64,000 nt of DNA from Actinoallomurus sp963736325 (lineage in GTDB: Bacteria; Actinomycetota; Actinomycetes; Streptosporangiales; Streptosporangiaceae): positions 682,001 to 746,000 of the forward strand of contig CAVTOG010000009.1 in assembly GCA_963736325.1 (NCBI GenBank). Direction: 5' to 3'. A program made the position numbers and the translations under genes. The notes under the pieces were generated by a model, which did not search any database, had not been told where the DNA came from, and saw only the letters and a program-made list of their open reading frames with translations. Shown in pieces: positions 41,036 through 49,765 of this stretch (its first letter is position 1; each line of letters begins with the position of its first letter).

Positions 41036-44000
41036 TCAGGAGCCGGGCCGGGTCAGCGGGAACGGGATGGTCTCGCGGATGTTGCGGCCCGTAAGGGTGA
41101 TCAGGAGGCGGTCGACGCCCATGCCCATGCCGCCGGCGGGCGGCATTCCGTACTCCAGGGCGCGCAGGAAGTCCTCGTCCAGGTCCATGGCCTCCGGGTC
41201 GCCGCCGGCCGCGAGGAGGGACTGCTCGGTGAGGTTGCGGCGCTGGACGATCGGGTCGATGAGTTCGGAGTAGGCGGTGCCCAGTTCGAGGCCGAAGGCG
41301 ATGAGGTCCCACTTCTCGGCGAGTCGCGGGTCGCCCCGGTGCGGCCGGGTCAGCGGCGAGGTGCTCGACGGGTAGTCGCGGACGAAGGTCGGGAACCGCA
41401 GTGTCGACTCCACGAGGGCTTCGAAGAGCGACTGAGTGAGCTTGCCCTGCTCCCATTCGGGGTCGTGGCTGAGCCCGACGCGGTCGGCGTGTTTCTGCAG
41501 GGTGCGCAGTGATGTCGCGGGGGTGACCTGTTCGCCGAGGGCTTCGGACACGGAGTCGTACACCGTGATGGTGTGCCAGGGCTCGGACAGGTCGTACGGG
41601 ACGCCGTCGCGGGTCACGACCGTCGTGCCCAGGGCCGCGCGTGCCGCGTCGAGCACGAGTTCGCGGGTCAGCGTGGCCATCGTGTCGTAGTCGCCGTACG
41701 GCTCGTAGGCCTCCAGCATGGTGAACTCGGGGTTGTGCCGGGGCGAGACGCCTTCGTTGCGGAAGTTGCGGTTGAGCTCGAAGACCTTGCCGACTCCGCC
41801 GACGAGTAGCCGTTTGAGGTAGAGCTCGGGGGCGATCCGCAGGTAGAGGCCCATGTTGTAGGCGTTCATCTTGGTCGTGAAGGGCCGTGCCGCCGCCCCG
41901 CCGTGCACGGGTTGCAGCATCGGTGTCTCGACTTCGAGGTAGCCGCGCGAGCGCAGGCCGTCGCGCAGCGCCGACATCACGTCGCCGCGAAGCCGGATCA
42001 TCCGCCGGGCTTCGTCGTTGACGATGAGGTCGACGTACCGCTGGCGTACGCGGGTCTCCTCCGAGGACGCGGTCGGCAGCGGGTGCAGGCACTTTGCGGT
42101 GAGCGTCCACGACGAGGCCAGCACGGACAGCTCGCCGGTACGCGATGTGATCACCTCGCCGCGTACGCCGACCTGGTCGCCGAGGTCGATGAGCTGCTTC
42201 CAGTAGACGAGGGCCTCGGCGTCGAGGGAGTCGGCCGCGAGCATCACCTGGATGTCGCCGGTCTCGTCGCGGAGGCGTACGAAGATCAGCTTTCCGTGTT
42301 CGCGCGCGAGCATGACGCGTCCGGCGACGGCGACGGTCGTGCCGGTGTGCGTGTCGGGGGCGAGCGAGGGGAAGCGTGCGCGCACGTCGGCGGCGGACTC
42401 GGTGCGGCCGAAGCCCAGGGGGTACGGGTCGATCCCGGCCGAGCGAAGCCGTTCGAGCTTGTCGTGGCGTACGCGCTCCTGCTCCGACAGCCGCCGAGAC
42501 GGCAGCCGTGCCGCCTCCACGGCCTCCTCGATGTCCTTGATCTTGGACACGAGCGCGGGCGACGGAGACGGCGTGTCGAGCCGCGGCTTGAGCAGCGTGG
42601 GCAGGAAGCCCTCGGCGCGCGCGGCGGCCAGCCCGATGCGTACGAGGTCGCGGCTCTGCGGGAAGCACATGAACCGCGGCGTCCACACCGGCCCGTACTT
42701 GGCGTTGGCCAGGAACAGGGATTCCAGCTGCCAGAACTTCGACGCCACCGAGAGGAGCCGGTACGCCAGCCGCATGATCGGCCCGGCGCCGATCGCCGAG
42801 CCGCGCTCGAACACCGAGCGCAGCATCGCGAAGTTCAGCGAGACGCGGGTGACGCCCACGGTGGAGGCGTTCTCGGCGAGCTTGGCCACCATGAACTCGT
42901 TGAGGCCGTTCTCGGCGTCGCGGTCGCGGCGCATCAGGTCGAGGGAGAGGCCGGGACGGCCCCAGGGCACGAAGCTCAGCAGCCCGCGCCGCCGCCCGGC
43001 GCCGTCGAACGCCTCCACCATCACGCAGCGCTCGTCGGTCGGGTCGCCGAGGCGGCCGAGGGCCATCGAGAATCCGCGTTCGGTGTGGCCGTCGCGCCAC
43101 CGGTCGGCGTCGGCGATCAGCTCGGTCATCTCCTCGCGGCAGATCGAGCCGTGCCGCCGGATCCGCACGGTGTAGCCGGCGCGCTCCACTCGGCGTACGG
43201 CCTGGCGGACCTGGCGCATGTCGCGGCCTTCGAGGTTGAACTCCCGCAGGTCGAGGATGGCCTCGTCACCCAGTTCGAGGGCGTCCAGGCCGCAGCGGCC
43301 GAACGCCGAGGCGGCGCGCTCGCTGGCGCCGAGGACTCCGGGGATCCAGGCGTGGGCGCGGCATTCGGCGAGCCAGGCGTTGATCGCGGTGTCCCACGAC
43401 TCGGGGTCGCCGAGCGGGTCGCCGCTGGCCAGGCTCACCGAGCCCTCGACCCGGTACGCGATGCCGGCCCGGCCGTTCGGCGAGATGATCACGTCCTTGT
43501 CGCGGCGCAGCGCGAAGTAGCCGAGGGAGTCGTCGTCGCCCCACTCGGTCAGCAGGGCGCGTGCGGGCAACTCCTCCTCGGGCGTCAGCACGGCGAGCCG
43601 CTGGCCGGGCCGGAACAACGCCCACACGGTCACGACGAGCAGGCCGCTGCCGAGGACGCCGAGGATGCCGTCCACCCAGCCGGGGACGTCGACACTGAGG
43701 GTACGGCCGGTGACGCCGGCGCCCAGGAGGGTCTGGAGCCCGGCGTACACGAGGTGGGTCCAGCCCGCGCCGTGCGGGTCGCGGTCGGTGAGGAAGACCA
43801 GGCTCGTGCCGATCACGCCGCCGACGACCAGCAGGCCGGAGAAGACCAGCAGCGCGAGCCGCCGGTTGGCGCGGTCCGGAAGCGCGGAGAACTCACGGCG
43901 CGCGGCGACGAGCAGGACGACGACGAGACCGAACGCCGTAGCCGTGATCAGCTCGCCGAAACCGCCCCAGTCGGAGATCCCGGCGAGGGCCCAGACGCCG

Positions 44001-44281
44001 AAGAACAGCAGGAAGAGCACGACGCTGATCCGCCACGCGGCCTTCTTGCGCCGCCGGACGCCGACCGAGAGGAGGATCAGCAGCAGACCGTACGGGAGGC
44101 TCGGGTACCAGCCGAAGTAGTTGATCGAGCGCAGCACCCAGATGTTGAACATCCACTCGATCAGACCCGAGGAGAGCCAGGCGAGAACCGAGAGCATCCC
44201 CGACACGCGGAGATACCAGAAGAGGACGGTGGGTACGGCTTCGATCACCCGCCGAGCCCCGTCGGCCACCTTCGTCGTCAT
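41036..44281 (-). CDS. lysX: LysX: bifunctional lysylphosphatidylglycerol synthetase / lysyl-tRNA synthetase
   Basis: Protein of 1081 residues joining an MprF-like half to a class II lysyl-tRNA synthetase half. The N-terminus has about seven membrane segments (to about residue 220), then the soluble LPG-synthase domain (about 240-560), then the OB-fold and class II LysRS catalytic domain (about 600-1080) with RNFRNEGVSPRHNPEFTMLE as motif 2 and GGMGMGVDRL as motif 3. It charges tRNA with lysine and moves lysine onto phosphatidylglycerol, lowering membrane charge. ATG 44281 has GGGAG 4 nt upstream; ATG 44305 is an alternative. It is divergent from the first Ser/Thr kinase. Confidence 0.93.
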   Translation of the reverse strand: MTTKVADGARRVIEAVPTVLFWYLRVSGMLSVLAWLSSGLIEWMFNIWVLRSINYFGWYPSLPYGLLLILLSVGVRRRKKAAWRISVVLFLLFFGVWALAGISDWGGFGELITATAFGLVVVLLVAARREFSALPDRANRRLALLVFSGLLVVGGVIGTSLVFLTDRDPHGAGWTHLVYAGLQTLLGAGVTGRTLSVDVPGWVDGILGVLGSGLLVVTVWALFRPGQRLAVLTPEEELPARALLTEWGDDDSLGYFALRRDKDVIISPNGRAGIAYRVEGSVSLASGDPLGDPESWDTAINAWLAECRAHAWIPGVLGASERAASAFGRCGLDALELGDEAILDLREFNLEGRDMRQVRQAVRRVERAGYTVRIRRHGSICREEMTELIADADRWRDGHTERGFSMALGRLGDPTDERCVMVEAFDGAGRRRGLLSFVPWGRPGLSLDLMRRDRDAENGLNEFMVAKLAENASTVGVTRVSLNFAMLRSVFERGSAIGAGPIMRLAYRLLSVASKFWQLESLFLANAKYGPVWTPRFMCFPQSRDLVRIGLAAARAEGFLPTLLKPRLDTPSPSPALVSKIKDIEEAVEAARLPSRRLSEQERVRHDKLERLRSAGIDPYPLGFGRTESAADVRARFPSLAPDTHTGTTVAVAGRVMLAREHGKLIFVRLRDETGDIQVMLAADSLDAEALVYWKQLIDLGDQVGVRGEVITSRTGELSVLASSWTLTAKCLHPLPTASSEETRVRQRYVDLIVNDEARRMIRLRGDVMSALRDGLRSRGYLEVETPMLQPVHGGAAARPFTTKMNAYNMGLYLRIAPELYLKRLLVGGVGKVFELNRNFRNEGVSPRHNPEFTMLEAYEPYGDYDTMATLTRELVLDAARAALGTTVVTRDGVPYDLSEPWHTITVYDSVSEALGEQVTPATSLRTLQKHADRVGLSHDPEWEQGKLTQSLFEALVESTLRFPTFVRDYPSSTSPLTRPHRGDPRLAEKWDLIAFGLELGTAYSELIDPIVQRRNLTEQSLLAAGGDPEAMDLDEDFLRALEYGMPPAGGMGMGVDRLLITLTGRNIRETIPFPLTRPGS

Positions 44282-44365
44282 GTCGCTCCCGATTTCGTGC
44301 CGCATATTCTTTCTTTGTACCGGTGATTAGGTGTGCGTCAGGCCAACGGACGCGCCGACGATGGG

Positions 44366-44383
44366 TATCGTGGGCGAACTATG
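44366..44383 (+). promoter_or_regulatory. -10 element and leaderless start of the first Ser/Thr kinase gene
   Basis: TATCGT at 44366-44371 ends 9 nt before the ATG at 44381 and there is no ribosome-binding site. The layout GG-TAnnGT-n-AACT-ATG is shared with the next kinase gene. Confidence 0.4.
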
Positions 44384-45442
44384 CCGGAAAACCCCCTTCT
44401 CGCACACCGTTATCGTCTGCTCACAGAGGTAGGCCGCGGCGGTATGGGGACCGTCTGGCATGCCCGGGACGAGGTGCTCGGACGCGACGTCGCCGTCAAG
44501 GAAGTGATCCTTCCGCACGGGTTCTCCGACGAGGAACGCGAGATCCAGCACAAGCGCACATTCCGCGAGGCGCGTACGGCCGCGCGGCTCGGCCACCCCG
44601 GCGTCGTCACCGTGTACGACGTGGTCGAGGAGGACGGACGGCCCTGGATCGTCATGGAGCTGATCCGCGGCCGCTCGCTCCAGGAGCACATCAAGACGGA
44701 CGGCAAGCTTCCCCCGAAGCGCGTCGCCGAGATCGCCCGGCAGATGCTGGGCGCGCTCAGCGCCGCCCACGAGGCCGGGGTCCTGCACCGCGACGTCAAG
44801 CCCAGCAACGTGCTCGTGACCGAGGCGCGTTCCCAGCGCGCCGTCCTCACCGACTTCGGCATCGCGCGGGCGCAGAGCGACGCGACCCTCACCCAGACCG
44901 GCATGCTCATCGGTTCGCCTGCCTACATCGCCCCCGAGCGGGCTCGCGGCCGTGTCGCCCTGCCCGCCTCCGACCTGTGGTCGCTCGGTGTGACGATGTA
45001 CGCCGCGGTGGAGGGCAGGTCGCCGTTCGAGCGTCCGGACGCGATGGCGAGCCTGGTGGCCGTGCTCACCGATCAGCCGGGGCCGGCGTCGCACGCCGGG
45101 CCGCTGCTCCCGGTGATCCTCGGCCTGCTGAGGAAGGATCCCGCCACGCGCCTGAGCGTCGGCGAGGCCGCCGCCATGCTCGACCAGATCATGATCGACG
45201 GCTTCGACGGGGCGGCGCGTCCGGACGGGCCGACCAAGCCGCTGTCGCCCGCGGAGATCCAGAACTCCGTGCCGCCCGAGCCGGAGCCCGAACCCGCGGA
45301 GATCCCGCAGGGCGCACAGGTGACGATGCCGGACGACCCCGGCGGTGCGACCAGGGCCGCCTACCCCGTGGGGCCGATCGCGTTCGGCGTCGCGGTGCTG
45401 CTGGCTGTCGTCGCCTGGATCGTCATCACCACCTTGCACTGA
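44381..45442 (+). CDS. Membrane-anchored Ser/Thr protein kinase (PknB-like), short form
   Basis: Protein kinase of 353 residues. Kinase subdomains are intact: glycine loop VGRGGMGTVWHARD, lysine in DVAVKEV, catalytic HRDVKPSN, and DFG in LTDFGIARAQ, then APE as YIAPERA. A proline/glutamate linker leads to one C-terminal membrane segment (about 328-350) with practically no external domain. Without a sensor it may act through its partner, the adjacent related kinase, or through other ligands. The ATG has no ribosome-binding site. It is 61 nt from the second kinase. Confidence 0.93.
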   Translation: MPENPLLAHRYRLLTEVGRGGMGTVWHARDEVLGRDVAVKEVILPHGFSDEEREIQHKRTFREARTAARLGHPGVVTVYDVVEEDGRPWIVMELIRGRSLQEHIKTDGKLPPKRVAEIARQMLGALSAAHEAGVLHRDVKPSNVLVTEARSQRAVLTDFGIARAQSDATLTQTGMLIGSPAYIAPERARGRVALPASDLWSLGVTMYAAVEGRSPFERPDAMASLVAVLTDQPGPASHAGPLLPVILGLLRKDPATRLSVGEAAAMLDQIMIDGFDGAARPDGPTKPLSPAEIQNSVPPEPEPEPAEIPQGAQVTMPDDPGGATRAAYPVGPIAFGVAVLLAVVAWIVITTLH

Positions 45443-45489
45443 ACGCTGAGGAAGGTCCCAAATTCCGCCGATCTGTCGCCAGTGATCGG

Positions 45490-45506
45490 TAGTGTCCTCA
45501 ACTATG
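45490..45506 (+). promoter_or_regulatory. -10 element and leaderless start of the second Ser/Thr kinase gene
   Basis: TAGTGT at 45490-45495 ends 8 nt before ATG 45504, again with no ribosome-binding site and with AACTATG at the start, matching the first kinase gene. Confidence 0.4.
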
Positions 45507-47177
45507 CAGTTGGGGGAGGGTTCGCAGATCGGCCGCCGTTACCGCCTGATTTCGCAGATCGGCCGCGGTGGCATGGGCAAGGTCTGGCTCGCGCACGACG
45601 ACCTGCTTCACCGCGAGATCGCGGTGAAGGAGGTCCTGTTCCCGCCGGGTCTTTCGACGTCGGACCGTGAGGTGCTCTACGAGCGCACGCTCCGCGAGGC
45701 ACGGTCGGCCGCGCGCCTGTCGCACCGCGGGATCGTCACCGTCCACGACGTGGTCGAGGAGGACGGACGGCCCTGGATCGTCATGGAGTACGTCCGGGCC
45801 CGCTCGTTGCAGCAGGTCATCGACGAGAGCGGGCGGATGCCCGCGCCGCTGGTGGCCGACATCGGCGCGCAGGTGCTCGACGCGCTGCGCGGCGCGCACG
45901 CGGCCGGGGTGCTGCACCGTGACGTCAAGCCCGCCAACATCCTCCTCGACACCCAGGACGCCGGCGCGCCACGCGCCGTGATCACCGACTTCGGCATCGC
46001 GCGTGTCGAGGGCGACACGACGCTCACCCAGACCGGCCTGGTCCTGGGCTCTCCCGCCTACATCGCGCCCGAGCGTGCCCTCGGTGAGGAGGCCACCGCC
46101 GCGTCCGACGTGTGGGCGCTCGGCGCGACGCTGTACGCCGCCGTCGAGGGCCGCGCGCCACACGACCGCCCCGAGGCCATGGCCGCGCTGAACGCCGTCC
46201 TCACCCAGGAGGCGCCGCCGCCGAAGCACGCCGGGCCGCTCGCGCCGCTGCTCATGGGCATGCTCGCCAAGGATCCGTCCCAGCGCGTGACGTCGGAGCG
46301 TGCCGCGGAGGACCTCGCGCGGATCACGCGCGCCGTGCCGGTCCTGGAGAACGACGCGACCATGCAGGACGTGCCGGACGACCGGACGATGATCGACCAG
46401 GCGACGCACGCCGCCGGGCCGTGGGCCGACCAGAGCGGTCCGTACGGTCCCCACGGGACGGAGGCGATCGCTCCCGTCCACGAGCGGTTCGGCCCCGGCC
46501 CGACCGGCCACCTGCCCCGCCCGAGCGCGTACGCCCCACCGAAGAAGGGACGCGCGGGGAAGGTCTTCGGGCTGGTGGCGGTGCTGCTCGTCCTCGTCGT
46601 CGCGATATCGCTCCTGCTGCATCGCGTGCGGCACAGGAACGACGCCGCTGCGGGTCCCTCTTCACCCGCCTCGCCGACCACCTCGTCACAGAGCCCTCCC
46701 ACCTCAGCCTCTCCCTCTCCCACGGCCACCACGCCGGCGCCCCGGCTCTCCGCCGGGCCGGAGGGCTCGGCGCTGGCCGTGCCGGACGGCTGGACCCGCC
46801 AGGTCGTGGGCGGCTCGTCGGTGAAGTGGACGCAGAAGGCCACCGGAGCGACGATCCAGGTCGACTCGATCCCCTGGGGCATGAGCGACCCCGTCGCGCA
46901 CTGGAAGCGCTTCCAGAACGAGGTGATCGCCAGAAACCGCCTTCCGGGCTACCAGCGGATCCAGCTGACCGGCGAGTACGCCGCCCGCGGTTGGCCGGCC
47001 TCCGACCTGGAGTACACCTGGAGGTCCAGCTCGTACGGCACGATGCGCGCCTACGACCGCGGGTTCACCGCCAACGGCCACCAGTACGCCGTCCTCGTCG
47101 CCGCGCCCGCCGCCCGGTGGAGCCGCTACTCCGGCCTCGTGGATTCGCTCTTCGCCGCATTTCGCCCCGCCCCCTGA
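45504..47177 (+). CDS. Receptor-type Ser/Thr protein kinase with extracellular domain
   Basis: Protein kinase of 557 residues. The catalytic domain (about 10-275) is closely related to that of the preceding gene: IGRGGMGKVWLAHDD, EIAVKEV, HRDVKPAN, TDFGIARVEGD. A basic/proline-rich juxtamembrane region precedes a transmembrane segment (about 350-372), a Ser/Thr/Pro-rich linker, and an extracellular domain of about 150 residues starting at PEGSALAVPDGWTRQ, which is not a PASTA domain. The extracellular part should sense the envelope or a ligand. ATG 45504 is preferred to TTG 45492 on the basis of the kinase N-terminus and the -10 position. A gene duplication is likely. Confidence 0.92.
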   Translation: MQLGEGSQIGRRYRLISQIGRGGMGKVWLAHDDLLHREIAVKEVLFPPGLSTSDREVLYERTLREARSAARLSHRGIVTVHDVVEEDGRPWIVMEYVRARSLQQVIDESGRMPAPLVADIGAQVLDALRGAHAAGVLHRDVKPANILLDTQDAGAPRAVITDFGIARVEGDTTLTQTGLVLGSPAYIAPERALGEEATAASDVWALGATLYAAVEGRAPHDRPEAMAALNAVLTQEAPPPKHAGPLAPLLMGMLAKDPSQRVTSERAAEDLARITRAVPVLENDATMQDVPDDRTMIDQATHAAGPWADQSGPYGPHGTEAIAPVHERFGPGPTGHLPRPSAYAPPKKGRAGKVFGLVAVLLVLVVAISLLLHRVRHRNDAAAGPSSPASPTTSSQSPPTSASPSPTATTPAPRLSAGPEGSALAVPDGWTRQVVGGSSVKWTQKATGATIQVDSIPWGMSDPVAHWKRFQNEVIARNRLPGYQRIQLTGEYAARGWPASDLEYTWRSSSYGTMRAYDRGFTANGHQYAVLVAAPAARWSRYSGLVDSLFAAFRPAP

Positions 47178-47305
47178 TTACGGAGAGTCACAAGACGCGA
47201 ATGTGGCGTCGCCATTTTCGGCACAACGAATAATCGAAGGGCGACTCTCTGTCACGATGGGCCGCGACAGGGCTGTGTGATTCGTAGCACGCGAAGGGAG
47301 CTTCC

Positions 47306-48928
47306 GTGCATCCGATCGTACGGGCGACCTATCCGGCAGACCGGACCGTTGTGGCGCAGGCGCGCCGGTTCGTGCGGGACACCCTCATCGGCTGGGGCGC
47401 CGACGACGCGGTCGACGACGCGGTCCTGCTGACGAGCGAGCTGGCGACCAACGCCATCGTGCACGCCGGCACCCCCTTTGAGGTGATCTGCCGGGCGGAG
47501 GAGTCCTCGGTGCAGATCGAGGTGGTCGACGGCGACCCCTCGCGTACGCTGCCCGCCCCGGGCCGGGGCAGCGGCCCGCACCGCATCAGCGGACGCGGCC
47601 TGATCATGCCCGTCATGCTCGCCGCCGCCTGGGGAGTCTCGTACGCCGCGGGCTCCAAGACCGTCTGGTTCCGGCTCTGCACGCGCCTCGCGCCGTCCCG
47701 GCGGCAGGGAATGTGCGCCGACCGGCCGCGGCATGGGCGGCTGACGTTCCTCAGCGAGGCCGGCGAACTGCTCGCGGGCACGCTCGACGAGACCATGCTC
47801 GTCGCCCTCGCGGCCCAGATCGTGGTGCCCCGGCTGGCGCCGTGGTGCGCCTTCTACCGGGTCGACGACTCCGGCGTCGTCGAGCTCGCCCACGTCTGGC
47901 ACGCCGACGAACGCCGCATCGGCCCCCTGCGCGACCTGCTCCTCAAGGCACCGCATCCGCCCTCGGACGGCGGCGCGCGCCCCTGGGCCGGGCTGAGCCC
48001 GGCGCCGATGAGCCGCCTGCGCGACCTCGGCGGCTGCGGCGTGATGGCGGTGCCGCTCCGCGCCCGCTGGCGCTCCCTCGGGATGATGGTGCTCGGCGGC
48101 CCGGAGATCGGCCTGTTCTCCCAGGAGATCATGGGGATGGTCGAGGACCTCGGCCACCGGATCGCGATCGGGCTCGACAACGCACGGCTCTACTCCCGCC
48201 AGCTGGCCGTCAGCCAGGCCCTCCAGCGCAGCCTCCTCCCGTACGCGGTGCCGGAGATCCCCGGCGTCGAGCACGGCGTCGTCTACCGGGCGGCCGGCGA
48301 GGGACAGGACGTCGGCGGCGACTTCTACGACGTGTTCGAGGCCACACCGGGGCGCTGGCGGTTCGCGATCGGCGACGTGTGCGGCACCGGCCCGGAGGCG
48401 GCGGCCGTCACCGGCCTGGCGCGCCACACGCTGCGGCTGCTCGCCGGCGAGGGGTACGGCGTGGCCGACGTCGTCGCGCGGCTCAACCAAGCGATCATCG
48501 CCGAGGGCGTACGCGCGCGGCTGCTGACGCTCCTCCACGGAGAGCTGGTCCCCTGCCCGGGCGAGGGCGTACGGCTGACGCTGGTTTCGGCCGGGCATCC
48601 GCCGCCGCTGCGGCTCTCGCCGTCCGGCGAGGTCACCGCCGCGACCGGCCCGCAGCTGCTGCTCGGAGTGCTCGATGACGCCGCGTTCGAGGAGGAGGTC
48701 GTGGATCTCGGCTCCGGCGACGTGCTCCTGTGCGTGACCGACGGAGTCACCGAACGCCGAGGAGAGCACCGGCTGCTCGACGACGACGACGGCCTGGCGC
48801 GCATGCTGGGCGGATTGACCGACCTCAGCGCCGGCGCGGTCGCCGAACGCCTCCGGCTCGCCGTCGAGTCGTTCGCCCCGGAGCCGATCTCCGACGACCT
48901 CGCCATCCTGGTCCTACGGGTGACGTAG
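47306..48928 (+). CDS. SpoIIE-family PP2C phosphatase with HATPase and GAF regions
   Basis: Signalling protein of 540 residues: an N-terminal anti-sigma-like HATPase domain (about 1-125, LLTSELATNAIVHAG), a GAF-like middle (about 150-295), and a C-terminal SpoIIE phosphatase (about 310-540) with metal aspartates in GGDFYDVF, GDVCGTGPEAA and VTDGVTERRGE. Such proteins act in partner-switching control of sigma factors: kinase domain phosphorylates an anti-sigma antagonist and the phosphatase reverses it. GTG 47306 has AAGGGAG upstream. The stop codon TAG is formed exactly at the left border of the MITE-like element. Confidence 0.9.
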   Translation: MHPIVRATYPADRTVVAQARRFVRDTLIGWGADDAVDDAVLLTSELATNAIVHAGTPFEVICRAEESSVQIEVVDGDPSRTLPAPGRGSGPHRISGRGLIMPVMLAAAWGVSYAAGSKTVWFRLCTRLAPSRRQGMCADRPRHGRLTFLSEAGELLAGTLDETMLVALAAQIVVPRLAPWCAFYRVDDSGVVELAHVWHADERRIGPLRDLLLKAPHPPSDGGARPWAGLSPAPMSRLRDLGGCGVMAVPLRARWRSLGMMVLGGPEIGLFSQEIMGMVEDLGHRIAIGLDNARLYSRQLAVSQALQRSLLPYAVPEIPGVEHGVVYRAAGEGQDVGGDFYDVFEATPGRWRFAIGDVCGTGPEAAAVTGLARHTLRLLAGEGYGVADVVARLNQAIIAEGVRARLLTLLHGELVPCPGEGVRLTLVSAGHPPPLRLSPSGEVTAATGPQLLLGVLDDAAFEEEVVDLGSGDVLLCVTDGVTERRGEHRLLDDDDGLARMLGGLTDLSAGAVAERLRLAVESFAPEPISDDLAILVLRVT

Positions 48929-49102
48929 CCAGGGCGTGTCAGGCCGAAGCCGGACGGTCCGCGCGATCGTCCCAGCCGCGCCGCACAGGCGGCGCGTCAG
49001 GAGGGATTCGGCCTGGTTTGGCCGGCGGCCGACGACAACGCGGCGAGGCGTCGTCTGTGCGCCGCGCAGCCGGACAGGGATTCGTCAGACACGCCCTGGC
49101 TA
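48926..49102. mobile_element. MITE-like element with 13-bp terminal inverted repeats and TA duplication
   Basis: The sequence TAGCCAGGGCGTGTC (48926-48940) is perfectly repeated in reverse complement at 49088-49102. The most economical reading is a 173-bp element (48928-49100) with GCCAGGGCGTGTC ends, flanked by a TA direct repeat, the target duplication made by IS630/Tc1-mariner-type transposases. It encodes nothing. The inside contains further complementary stretches (for example AGGCCGAA near the left end and TTCGGCCT near the middle, and a CGCCG-CACA-GGCGGCG hairpin), so the transcript can fold strongly. The TA plus the first base of the element makes the stop codon of both convergent neighbours, and it probably serves as a two-way terminator. 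Assignment to the IS630 group is inferred from the TA only. Confidence 0.7.
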
Positions 49103-49765
49103 GTCCAGCCAGCCGGGCTTGACCAGGCCGGTCTCGTAGGCGATCACGACCAGCTGGGCGCGGTCGCGGGCGTGCAGTTTCACCATGGCGCGGCTCACGT
49201 GGGTCTTGGCGGTGGCCGGGCTGACCACGAGCCGCGCGGCGATCTCGTCGTTGGAGAGGCCTTCGGCGGCGAGGGCCATGACCTCGCGTTCCCGGTCGGT
49301 CAGCCCGTTGAGCTCCACCGAGGCACGCGGCTTCTTCGCCTTGGCCGCGAACTCCGCGATCAGCCGCCGGGTCACGCCCGGCGAGAGCAACGCGTCGCCC
49401 GCGGCCACCTCGCGTACGCCGCGCAGGAGGTCGGCGGGCTCGGTGTCCTTCACCAGGAAGCCGCTGGCGCCGCCGCGCAGCGCCTCGAAGACGTACTCGT
49501 CCAGCTCGAACGTGGTCAGGATGACGACCCGCGTGTCGGCGAGCCGCTCCTCGCCGATGATCTGGCGGGTCGCGGCGAGACCGTCGAGGACCGGCATCCG
49601 GATGTCCATGAGGACGACGTCGGGCCGCTCCCGGCGGGCGAGTCGCACCGCCTCCTCGCCGTCGCCGGCCTCCCCGACGACCTCGATGTCGTCCTGGGCG
49701 TCGAGCAGCGCGCGGAACCCGGCACGTACGAGTACCTGGTCGTCGGCGAGCAGTACGCGGATCAA
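49100..49765 (-). CDS. NarL/LuxR-family response regulator
   Basis: Two-component response regulator of 221 residues: receiver domain (DDQVLVRAGF, phospho-acceptor in VVLMDIRMPVLDG, lysine in FLVKDTEP) and LuxR helix-turn-helix (LTDREREVMALAAEGLSNDE). The start is TTG 49765, which overlaps the kinase stop (TTGA) and has AAGGAG 5 nt upstream. Its stop codon lies on the right border of the MITE-like element. Partner of the histidine kinase directly upstream. Confidence 0.9.
   Translation of the reverse strand: MIRVLLADDQVLVRAGFRALLDAQDDIEVVGEAGDGEEAVRLARRERPDVVLMDIRMPVLDGLAATRQIIGEERLADTRVVILTTFELDEYVFEALRGGASGFLVKDTEPADLLRGVREVAAGDALLSPGVTRRLIAEFAAKAKKPRASVELNGLTDREREVMALAAEGLSNDEIAARLVVSPATAKTHVSRAMVKLHARDRAQLVVIAYETGLVKPGWLD

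Noticed and set aside
41903..44326. An 807-codon open frame on the plus strand opposite lysX
   Set aside because: It is antisense to a clearly recognised LysX and reads as low-complexity histidine/arginine/glutamate text typical of GC-rich shadows.
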